Shown here: one piece after another, positions 1 to 13,200 of the stretch
Layout of the letters: each line of letters opens with the position of its first letter
How positions within the stretch are numbered: position 1 is the stretch's first letter
Assembly (NCBI GenBank): GCA_958496175.1
Contig: OY292276.1
Location: forward strand, 36,600,449-36,664,448
Reading direction: 5' to 3'
DNA from: Sisyra terminalis
Lineage: Eukaryota > Arthropoda > Insecta > Neuroptera > Sisyridae
DNA length: 64,000 bases
Notes under the pieces: generated by a model
What the model saw: only the letters and a program-made list of their open reading frames with translations
Told to the model about the DNA's origin: nothing
Databases searched by the model: none
Translations under genes and position numbers: made by a program

Positions 1-1247
1 TTTACGGTATAATTCCAACTTCATCAGGCAACCTTGTAATATTTAATAAAAACACATCGTCCCATAATTTAAAAAAATCCTACGTTAGACTTCTAGTGAA
101 ATACACCGGAATTTACTATAACAGAGAATATTAAAAACAATAATATAAAAACAGTTGTTTTCTATTAAATGAGTTCAATCATTAATATACAAATTATTTG
201 GCACTATAATGATTAAGTAAAACCCCTTCTTTTTCAAGGATCTTATGAACCGATATAGCTCTTAATTTTTTTCTTAGAAGCTACCATCAACCCTCAAAAC
301 ATATCCAAAATTCAAATAAATTGATACACAAGTTTCTGCAATTTTTTTTTTCTAAGTTTCAGCTTTTTTCGATTTTTGAAGAAACGGTAATACATAGAGA
401 TCTGAAACTTACCGAATCAATGTATCTTAATAGTATCGGCATACCCTGAAGTTATGGACCACATATCCTTCTGAAGCCGATTCACTATACCAAGGGCGGA
501 TTCAGGTTTTTTTATGGGGGGGGCACAATATCATCTTTCATTTGCAAGTGCGTGAAAGGGATAACGAAAAAAATTAGCAATTCCAGCCAGAAATAGACAA
601 GAGTTTCATTAATGGTCTTTCTGTTATTTTATTCATATATTTTAACAACTCTAATAATTTAATTTCCTTCTAAGTATGTACTGTTATGGAATCTCTACAG
701 TACACAAAAATACCTTGGAGGGCACGTGCCTCCGTGCCCCCCCCCCCTCTAAATCCTCCTTTGCACTATACTTATCGTCCTATGTCCTTTGTACGTTTAA
801 AACAATATGAAATTTAAATTAAAAAAAATATTTTTGTATGGAATTTTTTTTTTTGAAAATAGACCGTTTTTTCCCCGATTGAACCCATGTAACCCCTTAA
901 ATATGTATTTATTTTTAATTTAACCCGTTTTTCGAAGTCTATCGCGTTTAAAAAAGAAAAATTATTGTCGATCATACCATTTTTAATTTTACCCTCCTCT
1001 GGTATATCCACATTAAAATTTTGTAATAGGACATTTTTACTATACATACATGTTTTATACAGTAAAGAAGGTAGTAAATATTGATTAATTTCAATTTCAA
1101 CGGATTTTACAGAATCTCTGAGTTGCAAAAAAGTTTTAGATGATAATAGTTTAGGAAAACTTATTGCAACTTTCTCAATTTTTATAATTTAATTTTCTAA
1201 AAACTAACTAGAATATCTAGGTATTTGAAAATTTAAATTTATTTAAG
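1..1247. other. Upstream flank of Rim (5' UTR, intron or intergenic)
   Basis: AT-rich sequence with no recognisable coding exon. It contains a hAT-type MITE (491-763). An in-frame TAG lies 30 bp before the first Rim ATG at 1248, and an AG directly precedes that ATG. The stretch just before 1248 could therefore be either 5' UTR or the end of an intron whose upstream exons lie outside the window. Confidence 0.5.
491..763. mobile_element. Non-autonomous hAT-type MITE, copy A
   Basis: Inverted ends start CAAGGGCGGATTC on the left and, read inward from the right, CAAAGGAGGATTT. The element is flanked by an exact 8-bp duplication, CACTATAC, at 483-490 and 764-771. A perfect 8-bp target duplication is typical of hAT transposition. 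Runs of G and C lie just inside each end, and there is no coding capacity. A related copy in opposite orientation lies at 14931-15248. Confidence 0.85.
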
Positions 1248-4200
1248 ATGGTGGCGACCGAAGGGACCACAACGACAAGTGCTGATGCAACGGATGCCAG
1301 TGGGACAACATTTGGAAAATTACGACAGACTTTATCTTCGTCATTGATGACAGCACAAGACAGAGGTGAGTTACCATATTATTTACTTTTAACCAATTCA
1401 CACCATCAACGAAACACGCTCCCACACTTGAAGTTAATGGTGTTCCCAGTCTTAGAATACGTATGCGGACAAATATAAAACGCGAACGGTGGAAAAAAAA
1501 ATGGGTTTCGTAGGAATGAAAAATAGAAGAAGATTGGGAAGACGAATTCATGAACGAGTGAAGCAATAATGGAAGGATGAATTCTCGACGACATAGTCGA
1601 ATGTTATGCTCACTTCATTAATATGCGTATCATTCCCACCATTCCCAACACCATTTCTCTCATCGCTATTTGTTTGAAACGGGCAATATGAGAGTGGAGA
1701 CTGAGTCGAGTCGGTTTCTAAACGGCATTAACCAATCCAGATCTACTCACCCACACATTTCCATCCTGCTGCCCACATATCTCCCATCTTGGCAACAATA
1801 AACACCACAAACTGTTGAATAATGGATGATAATGATAATTTCAGCTGCTTAACTCTGGTGCTACGTGGTACATTTACTTCTTCACATAAATTTTCATTAG
1901 TTTTTGTCTCTTAATCGTATATACACAAGATACAATATATCCACACGATATCATCATATTTTACAATAACGTCAAATATTAGAAGCTCAAATCAATGCTT
2001 TCAGTTACAAAAATGTCGCCACGACCATCATTAATTCCCGACATGGATGCAACGTCTACATCCGAAACAACCACCTCATCTCAGACACCGGTAACACCAG
2101 GTTCGGGAAGTAGTGCAACTACAACTACAACAAGTCATACTACCACAACGACCAAAACTGAACCTGGAAAGCCACCAAGTAGAGCTGGTGCATGTCGCGT
2201 ATGCCTAAAAGCGTTTAAGCCTGATGATTTTAGTCGAACGTGTTCTGAATGCACCCAACGCGTATGTGAAGACTGTGCTAGCTATAGTAAATTAGACTCT
2301 AATGAAAATCAGGTGAGTAAAAAAGGAAAATGATTTATCTAGAATGCACGTCTATATTCAATCCAACTACAGTGCAACACGTAATGTTATCAATAATAAT
2401 CACAAATCTCCCTATAATATCTATAAATTATGGGTAATTTCTGTGGGGATGAAATTTGTTATTCGTTTATTGAATTCTACCCTACCTCCATGTGTCAACT
2501 ACACACGTTAAATTTAATTAAACGTAATTAAAAGCAGAACAGATGTTAGATATGAGATATTATCAATGAAGTAGAACGTGCAAATAAAGCTAGTAGTTCT
2601 GTGTATACCTAGTTCCTTTTAAAATCATAAAACAAAAATCAAATTTTAATCAAATAATAACTAACGAAATTTCAGAGTTCTTGGAAATGCAGTGTGTGTC
2701 GTCGACGAATACAATCCCGAGCTGCTATTCTGCCCCAGGATTCTACGGACAGCCTCTTAGATGTTCCCGTCTTAGATGCATTACAACGACGTCATTCTGA
2801 TGTGAAAATCGGTGGCAGTCGATTAACAGCGGAAGCTGGTGGTGGTTCCGGTCTTGCTCCACCTCGCTCACCAGAGTTACGTCGCCATTCAGATGTATCG
2901 CCTGCTTCTCTGAAAGAACTTGAGAAAGTAAATACAAATGAATGATTAGGTCAAAACCAGAATAATATTGTTGCCATTTTAGCTTAAAGGTGGAGGAATG
3001 TCTAGTAAAACGACTAGTGGAGATTTAGATTGGGGACCAAGATCCCGAGGAGGACGTAGTCCTCCCAGACGTGGAAGTGAAGCAGTATTTGAAACACCAG
3101 CAACGCTTAATTCATTGCCAGTAACACAACGATCTAGACGAATGTCACGAATTGTACCTAGACAACATAGCTACGATGAAGAAATAAAAAACGCAGCTGA
3201 AGCGACGACTAAAGCTCCAGCGGGTACCGAAGGAGTAGGACTGGGTTTACCTGCTCCAATGCCTAGGCGAGCTTCTGCTTACGATGTATATGCACCGGGG
3301 GTCTTAGCTGCTGCTCAAGCAAGTGCTCGCTCGGGAATTTCTCCAGAGGATGGTCCCCGTCCTCTACAAGCACGTCGTGGATCTTTTCGAGCTTTACCAA
3401 TTGAAGAACCACCGAAAGATCTTGCTTTAATTGTAACTGACAGTTCTAATTTATCTTCCGGGTTAGTAGTAGATGAAGATCGGCGTAATCGACGTCGTGG
3501 TTCACAACTACCGGACATTGCTGCACTTAGAGCTTTACCTACTACTCCATGGTCGGCAGCGGCTTTAGAAGATCTTGAGGCTCCCCGTCGGCAACAATCG
3601 GTCGATGGTGAAGCAATTAAAATTGTTATACATGATGTAGACTCTGCTCCCGTAACAGCATCGAAACGACGTGTTATATTACGTCGTGATCCGACAGATA
3701 AAGCGCATCGCAGTAAATATTCTTAAATTCAAACATAATTTTTATTTCAATTATGTAACCAATTTTTAATGGTTTTTAGCTCGTGGTTTTGGTATGCGTG
3801 TAGTTGGAGGAAAAACTGGTATCGATGGAAGACTATTTGCTTATATTGTATGGACTGTTCCTGGTGGTCCAGCTGAAAAAGGTGGATTACAACAGGGTGA
3901 CAAAGTTTTGGAATGGGGAGGTGTTCCTTTAACGGATCGAAGTTTTGAAGAAGTAATTATATTTGCTTTTATTGTTTTATTAAAAATCTATCATTAGGTT
4001 ATCTACAATAAAAAAACAAACTACAATATTAGATTCAAGATACTACTATGCTACTCCTCAATCACCTAATTTTTAGTAATAAAATTCATTATTTATTTTC
4101 ATAATAAGTATATAATACCAGCATCCATCTGAAAATTCATTTCCCTCTTAATATTTTAGTTTAAAATAGGAAAATGGTAAAACGGGTAAAACATTCCATT

Positions 4201-7200
4201 TGCTACGTGACCTATAAAAACTGGATATCCATTTGCAGTATCAAAACAAATATTAGAGCATTATTTTTACACTTTTTTAAACACGAAATTTTTGTTTAGG
4301 TTTGTGCAATAATGGATCACGCAACAGGTGATACAATCGAGTTACTGGTAGAGCATGCTACCTGTGATTTTCGAATGTGTGATTTACTGGATGATCCAAC
4401 ACCGCCTACAAATATATGCCAACGAAAATCTTCCGAGGCAATGATTGGAGGACTTCAAATTGGTGAGATTAATAAGCAAACATTTGCCAGCAAATAATTA
4501 ATTCCGATTCTTTTGTAGAAGGAGATGAAACAAGTAAAACCCCATCGTCGCCTACTCGTCGGAAATTGCCAAAAACACCGGTATAAAAAATAATTTTATC
4601 ACATTTTTTTAATCAAATCTCATATCAGTTTAAAATGAATATACTCATATATCTTCTTATTGAACTCCCACCTACAGTTATTTATAAATTTTCTTTTGAA
4701 CTTTACTTACCTAAAGGTCGTTTTTCACCATTTTTCCAGAATGTAATGTAAAAATAAAAGAAGAGGCATCTTTCATCGTAAAATGAAAATTTTATCACTT
4801 TTCGCACAAAATTTAATTAATTTGAATCAAAATTATAATATTTCCAAAATTTGTTAGTTTTTAAAAAATTTTGTTTTTCAAAAAAGAGCCTAAAAATGAG
4901 GAAATTATAATTAACATAAGTAAAATTAAAAACAAAATAATAAATTGTGATATCGAAAAAAAAAATTGGGACCACATTTATGGACCTAAAGCGGCACAAC
5001 AGTAATTTCTTCTTCTTCCTCTATCCGATTTTTCTCAAATTTTGTGCGTCGTTGTTACTTGTTCTTCAGGAAAAATGACCTTTTATTACCCTTACCTACA
5101 TTTTTTTTCATTTCAATGATTTAACTATAATTTCTGAAGTTAACATATTTATTTAACAATGTTAAGACAAATTCAATAAAAAAATATCTACATATTATAT
5201 CATAATAATATAGTGAAACCGTAAATATTTTGATGCTTTAAATATATAAATATAATATAATAATAGTTGATGTAGTGTCACTGAAGTAATACTATTGATT
5301 AACAAAGTCAGTGTTGTCTCCCCTTATACTCCTTTCAATCCTTTTGCTGTGATATATAACTTACTTGAAAAATAGAAAAAAAATTATCTTCTAAAAATAA
5401 TATCTCTATATCAATGTTATTCTAAAAAATTATAAAAAATAAAAAAAAAAAACGTAGGCCAAGATTTTACTGCAAATACGGCGAATATATAACTTTTAAG
5501 GCTTAAAAAACAAATTCTGAATTTATTTATGTTTTGTGGAAAAAAACAATTAACTAATAGGAGTAGGTATTTACTTGTATAAATGATTCTAATTTATAAC
5601 TTTCAATAATTTTAAACATTATACAAAATATTGTTTTATTGTTAAAGTAAAAAATTAATTTTAAATCAAACCTTTAGATACTGGAATTTTTTAAGCTTCA
5701 GTTATTTCTTTGACTAATTATGAACACTTTTAAAGTTATTTTGTTAAAAAACTGTTCATTTTGTAGAACTAAACGAAAATCATAGCTGTTTAGAAACCAA
5801 TACTAGAGAGATGTGTTTATCAATGAACTGATTTACATGTTCATCTATACTTTAAGCAGGCCATTCACGCTCCGACTTGCAATACTGCTAGTCGAACTAC
5901 TAGCTGGATCGCCTAAATGATCGGACTAGTCCGACTAGACATCCAACTTCCAACAACACCATTCACGGTCCGACTTTAGATCCAACTTCGAAAGTCGGAA
6001 CACAAGTTGGACTGCAAGTCGGAGCGTGAATGGCCTGCTTTAGTGACGTAAAAATCTGGCAACGTTACATTTTCCACTTTGTTCTTAATTAAATTCGTCA
6101 ATAAAGCGGCCCATAATGAAAAGTTTGCACCAAAGAAGAAAGTTATACGATATCAGAATTGAAATTACAAAAAAAATTGAGAATTAAATTAAAAACATAG
6201 TAGAAAATGCCACATTATCAAATTTTGGCGCCGCTAAAGTATACATGAGGTGATTAACTACTTCATTTAAGTTTAAAGTTATTATTAATGTATTATTTTA
6301 ATTAAAACAAAACACACTTTAAGGATGGTCGTACACTGACGTAACAAAAAAAAAATGCAGAAATTTTTTTATGTTTTGTAGTTTTGTTGGCTATAAAGTA
6401 TAAAAGCGATATAGGAAAGCCTATTTCCAAGGGTTTTGTGTTTCAGTGCGCGATCTCCCTAAAAATAATATGAAAAGACACAAAAAATCTATACTATTCA
6501 GACTGAAAACTAAATAAATACTTTATTGTTAAAAATAAGAAAAAAAAAACTTCTTCACATTCAATTTTATAGTACTTTTTCACCTCTTTCATTAAGCACT
6601 ATCACGTCTTGGTCGACTAATTTATGACTTGATAAAATCGTTGATATCTTTTACACTTTTTAAAAAATAATATTAGTGATTATTAAGAGGCATTTCTGTT
6701 TTTACTTTAAATTGTGTCCATAAAGTCTCTTTCCTAACTCAACTTTATAAATCCAAATATATTGAGCAAACATAAGAATTAAATAAAAATACTGAATATT
6801 TTTTTATTTACTTTTTACAACATATTATGTAGAAAAGTTCAAAACAAGCCTACTGGCGGTCGAGTAGTCAAGATGACTGCTCCAAAACTGCTAGGTGTTG
6901 GATTCTCGATTTACAGATTTTTATTAACTCTAAGCGTAGCTAAAGACTTTGGTAGCTTTAAAAAAATTCTGAATTTATCCTTTTCTTCTTTCTTTTTTAT
7001 CACAACTCAAAAAAAAGACCTATTTGGTAATCTACTAACTATAGGTCAGCATTTCTTAACTTTGTAAAGATCACGGACCCCTAAGGAAATCAACCACAGT
7101 TTTAAGAACACCTTGAAAAAATATAAATCAGCAAAAAATTACATTTAATTTTTGGCACTACGAATAAAAAAAATACTTTCTCGTAAAAAATGAGATGAAA

Positions 7201-10200
7201 AATAATAAGACGGTGCACCTCCATTAATATACTTATGGACTTCTAGGGGCTCGCAGATCATTGGTTAAGAATCACTAACAAAAATTAATAAATAATAAGC
7301 TTTACTCTACATCAGTGTCTTCCAAACTTTTGACATCTTAGTACCTCTCATTATTATCGTGACACTCCTCATATAAAAAATTTCAAAATTTGACTTTTTT
7401 AAAATATAAGTTAGTCTAAACCGCTAGTTGTAACAAAAGTAGCCAAAAGGTCCAAAATGTGATATGAGTCTAACCCCATCCCGCTAACCTTTCTCGAACT
7501 CTTAATGGTTCGTATATCACACTTTACGAAACATTACTGTAGACTATTTCTCGAATGAATTTTTAGGAGTTTATAACATAACATGAATAATTATTTTAGT
7601 TTAAATTTAAAAAAAAACTATTGAATCTTTGGAAAACGTTTTAAATTCACAAAATACTATACCATTGCAATAGCTTTATAACGCTCTTTTTCGTAAAAAA
7701 TTCTCAAATTTTGCGATTTTACTTGATAAAATAAATACCTGCTATTTTTTTAAGTAATTACTTTAATTGGTTTTACCGTTATCAAGTTGTGGCATTTTTT
7801 TCAATAGTTTGCGTTAAGTATATCAAGACATCATAAGAACAATATTAATTTATACAAATATTATAAGCTATTGTACTACTTTAATCTGAAGAAAATATTA
7901 TTGCCTCATGTTTATTCGCCTTATTCATCTACTTGTTTCTTTTCCATCGAAGCTTAAATGCTCTATAATTTTGTAAAACATAGTACACTTACGTATCAAA
8001 AAAAGTATTAGTTTTACAAAAAAATTGCTTCCAATCCAAAATTGTTTGGTGCTTATCATAAAATTTTGCGAAATCAATTCAAAATTATATTCAGAACACT
8101 TTTAAAGTGTTTTACAATGACACCAAGGTAATTTTAGTTATGGTGTTTTTGAAGCTTGCCTTCCTCTCCTTTTGTAAAGTAACTCTAAATTTACATAATA
8201 ATTAATAAAAGTATGAATAAAAAAATATTAAAAATCACACAAAAATTGTCTCCTACTGTCTTAAAGTCCTGTGTCCATGCTTGACGATTTATAAAGAGAA
8301 AAAAAGGGGGAGTTGCAAAAAATAATAATTATGACTTTTTAGAGTCGAGATAAGTTTCGATTTCATTGGCTTTAAAATTTTAAATAATTTTTAACAATGC
8401 TAAGAGATTTTATGGACCCTTAACCTTTTCTAAATGATCTTTTCATAAGAATACTTGCAATTGATCATTGGAAAGAATAATATACTATTTCGTATAAAGT
8501 TTAAATATTGTATTCTTTCAGTAATGCAACATTTTCATAATCCATTTTTTAAGCATTATAGTGTAAACGTCCTTAAAGTAAATTCTTACATTAACGATTT
8601 TATTTTAACAAAACATATCAATCAAATATTTAAACAAGAAAAAAATATCAAAAATATGTCTTTAAGAAAACCAGAGCTAATTTCTTATCGAATGGACGAG
8701 AGCATTGTTACAAAAATTTTAACAAATTAAAATCGATTTTATCCGTCCAAATTTATATGATTTAAAATTGAATCAATAAAACGAGAAAATTTTGGAATTT
8801 TGTCGAAGAAATAATTATACAAATTTTTACTTATTGCTTTGCCGTCCATTAATAAAAATGAATTCTGGTTCATCTTATCATTCTCGTACCTATTTGTCAC
8901 AAACTTTTCTGAAACATACCTACACCTAATACTTTTCTTAAGTTTACATACAATTCAATTAACTTTAAGAAAAACCTAATCACATTTTTATTAATACTAA
9001 ATTAGTTAATAAAATGTTTCGAACTTTGCAAAATATTGACTAAAAATTTCCAAGCATTATAAATTAAAATTTTTTTAGTATTTCAGTTCATTTTATTCCA
9101 TTAAAATTAAAAGTAATGATAGTTAAATTTAAAATTTATTTGTTCTAAGAAAATTTAAATTTAATGTTTTTTTTTTCAATTTAATTCTTTTCTACTTTTA
9201 TAAGTATCAATTAGGTAGTGAGTAGAACTGGTCTATTTTGTTATATATACGTATTTTTTTTTAATACTTGGGATAAATCTAGAGTTAAAAATGACTTTTA
9301 CTCAGACAAATAACCACTTGTTAATAATAAAAATCTTTGTCTTATGGTTTGTATAGATTTTTACAATCATATCAAACGATTCATTTTATAAGGACAAATA
9401 TTCAAAGAGATTTTTTTTCATTAAAAGTGTGCAACTAAAAGAAAATTGGGAAACAAAACGCTTCGGGAATCGCAGGTCGAATTTCGAATATTTGTCTTAA
9501 AAGAATATGAATTGTTTGACTATTTTATCAAATTCATCGTATTAACTAAACAATAGAGAGGAAAACCTGAAAACAAATTAAAAATTAATAAAAATAATCA
9601 TTTTATATAGAGAAATTTCGATGTATTAGATGACATTTATTCATAAATGTAATTTGTCTAAAAATAATATAATTAAATTTCCAAAAAAAAAAAAAAACTA
9701 AAGTATACATTGAACTAGATAATAAGTACTAATTATAATAAATGTGAAATTGCTCGCTTGAATATGAACTTTACCTACTAATGCAAGTAGCGTCATCTTT
9801 TATCTTCTTGGTATACAAAAAAATAATAAACTTTCATAACAAAAAAATGAGCTTTTCCGCAACTTTTCTTCTTTGTTTGACAAAAAATATTAATATTTAC
9901 ATATATGTTTTATTCTACTAACTCTATTGTAAAAAATTTTGTTTTATTATACTGAATAAGTGATTCGAAAATATAAAATTTATTGTTGTTGAAAATAATT
10001 GTTTTAGTGTCAGATGGGACAGACGTCCATTTAATGTTTTACTAAATGGTCAACTCACCTATTCCAGTTTCGATACATAATCCTTTGAAAAAACCAATAA
10101 AACAAATTATTTTGAAAAACATTCACATATATTAATCTTTTGCTTCCTACTTTTGCTTGTAAACTTCAATCTTATAAACTACCTCATTTAACTGTACAAT

Positions 10201-13200
10201 ACAAAAAATGACTAAATATATTATACAAAAACGTATCAACAATGCAATCTTTAAATTGACTATTGCAAATACTAAAAGCTTTTAACTTTATTCTATTTCG
10301 CTTCTTTAGTTCCTTCTGTTTAAAATTTTATCCTTCAAACTATTTTCTAAAGTAGAAGTAATGCCTGTCTAATCGACAATACCATACATTTTAACTATAC
10401 ATACTTTTTTATTATGTGCTTATGATACCTACGTAATATTTCATTAGTTACCATATAGAATAATAATGATGAAATTGTGATGTGGAATATCAACGGTGTG
10501 TGTTCATCACTCAACAAATTAATATCAATTTAGAAAAATCAAAAAAATGGCAAATGGTACGAATATTTTTTTACAATAACATTACTCAAGTACAGCCAAA
10601 AGTCACAAAAAGAAGAAAACAAACTTTGTTGTAAAACGGCTATCTAAATCAACCACTTGAAATCAAAATAAACAGTATACAGTTTTTCTTTTTCTTGTTT
10701 TTTTGGCGCGTACTTTTAATTCGAATTTCAATCGCATTTTTCACTTTTTATTGTTATTATTAAACTCTGTCCCAACTGGCACGACCTGAATGTCTGTATC
10801 GTTCGCTTATTAATTATTTTTTATTAACCTGGTTTTCTTCATTACTCCTCAAAATGGAACCTTTTACTTTGCTTGTGTCTGAATTATTAACGAAAGCATT
10901 AGCTAACAACATGTGTAAAGCGGTTTTGTAAAAATCTATACCGCCATCTACGCAGTTAGACTTGAAAATATTAAATCAAAGTAAAAATCAATTCCGGTTT
11001 TCACATTTACGTTTTCCACAAATTAATGTGTGTATTATGTTGGAATAGATTTTTACAATAATAATAAAAATGATAAAATACAAACATGAAATGCATGTTT
11101 CTTCTAATTGAAATCTTTCCAAATGCATGCATCTACTCTTTTTAATTATGTTTCAAATTAAATTTTAAGATGACGCGCTTAAGAAACTTGTCTTGAATTT
11201 AGGAATATCTTGTAGTTTTTCAATGAATGTATTCGAGATAATTAATCGATTGTTAAAATCTTACAGGAACAAATTGCTCGTGAAAAACAAGTTTCCGGAC
11301 GTGTTCAACTACAGGTGTGGTACAATGATGAACGTCGCGAACTTGTAGTAACTGTTTTAGCTGGAGATGATTTAGCACCCCGGGACGAATCTTTGGGATA
11401 TGGAACTCTTCCCGAGGCTTACGTGAAACTCTGCCTCTTACCAATTTCGTAAGTAATAATTAAAAGTTTACCGAAGATTAAATTTACCAGGTATCATGAT
11501 ACCTGGTAAACTCACTCACAGAGATGAAGTATAGAGTGCTCATGTTGTATTCAACTAATGCTTCAGAGATTCTATCTCTGTCTATTTGAGTTTATCAGAC
11601 GCATAGCATGGAATGTACATCTCTTTACTGCTATCCTCAGAAAACGATCATTTTCACCGAATTTTTCAAAGTGAAATGACAGTTGCAGAAAAAGATAGGA
11701 TCTCCGAACCAATCACGAGGTTCAAAAGTTACATTTTTATACTATACAGCCTCTATACTATACCTGTGAGGTGTCACTTCGATGTGATCTCGAATTTAAA
11801 AATTTACGAAACTAAAATTTAAATCTCACGGTCAATATTAAAATAATGTAACATAAACTTAAATTGAGATTTCATTTCAAAAATTTTAAAATATCAGTGA
11901 AAGAAATCTCGAAGTTTTTGATAGAAAATTGATTGAGTTTCGGGTAGGAACCATCCATAAGCTACGTCACACGTTCGGGGGAGGGGGGATTAAGCAAAAT
12001 GTTACTTCGTGTTACAAGGACTGGGGGAGAAGCAAAAGCTTTGTGACGCCACATGTTAAAATTTAAAATATTCAAGTCTATGGACACAAGGTGATTTAAC
12101 CCAGACCAAATAGGTGCGAAGTCCCAAAATATAATTATTTTGATATACAGCTGTTTAAAATACAATAAATTAAGATTTTGATTTCAATGGGAACCTAGTG
12201 GCACGTGGCGTGGTGAGATTTATTAGCATAGTCAATCGACTCTAAATTTTCTAAATTAGTCACCTGTTTTGCCTATTATGTAATATATTGAACATTATAT
12301 TGAGTTTATTCAATACTTCAATATTTCATGATTCAATGAAAATAAAAACAAATCGTAAAATGTATGTTTCGTAATGTATGGATGGCCCCTAATATGTTTT
12401 GAAACATCGAGATCCCAATTCTTAAACCGATAGACTTAAAAGCCTCAATGGACGCCACGTGCCACTAGGTTCCCATTGAAATCAAAATCTTAATTTATTG
12501 TATTTTAAACAGCTGTATATCAAAATAATTATATTTTGGGACTTCGCACCTATTTGGTCTGGGTAGTTTAAAAAATATATTCCCAAAGTATCAAAATATT
12601 TCACCGAAATCCAATTTCCTTATTAAAACTTACGGTATTCATTACTAAAGTACCAATAAGCAGTAGGTATAAAATCATTTCTAGACTACAAATCTTTGGC
12701 CTCACTTTGTGTGCACCTATATTATTAATCAAAAACCAAAATTACTCTTCCTTAATTAACTTTCCTTTCCAGCACGGATCATTTTTCGGTTAAAACTGAA
12801 ATAGCACCAGCTAGTCAAAATCCTATATGGAACGCAAATTTGAGTATTCCAAATGTGTCTGGAGAAGATTTAATGGGCGGTCGAAACATAGAAGTGACTC
12901 TGTGGGATTTGATTCCTCATTCCGAACCAGTTTTCTTAGGTGAATGTACTGTGGATTTACAAAAAGCATTTTTGGATGATCGAGCAGTTTGGTATCGATT
13001 GGAAGATCCGAAGCAAATACGTGGTGCACCTGTTTCTAAATCTCCCTACGCATCTCCTAGAGGATCGATCGCTGGTGGTGATATCACCAAATTGTTACGT
13101 CGAGGAGATTTTGTATCAAACCGTTCTTGCTCAGGTATGATTTTTGTTAAGTGTTTTCCCTCTTCTTCTTTTTCTCAGCTGTTAAATGTTCTTTTCTTAA

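Larger units (their letters stand above)
4581..11266 (+). other. Rim intron 7, transposon-rich
   Basis: A 6.7 kb intron between the exon ending in the Pro-rich motif and the first C2A exon. Its first half holds a palindromic repeat with a nested MITE (5841-6247), a SINE fragment (6848-6968) and hAT-like remnants (7047-7540). About 7.6-11.2 kb is AT-rich with homopolymer runs, and I see no coding or RNA feature there. Confidence 0.8.

Noticed and set aside
8455..8730. 91-codon open frame in Rim intron 7
   Set aside because: Low-complexity, Ile/Lys/Asn-rich translation expected of AT-rich DNA; no domain, and it lies inside an intron.
10007..10782. Possible TIR pair GTGTCAGATGGGACAGA and TCTGTCCCAACTGGCAC
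   Set aside because: Only about 15 of 17 bases pair, with no target duplication or subterminal pairing; could be chance in 6.7 kb of intron.
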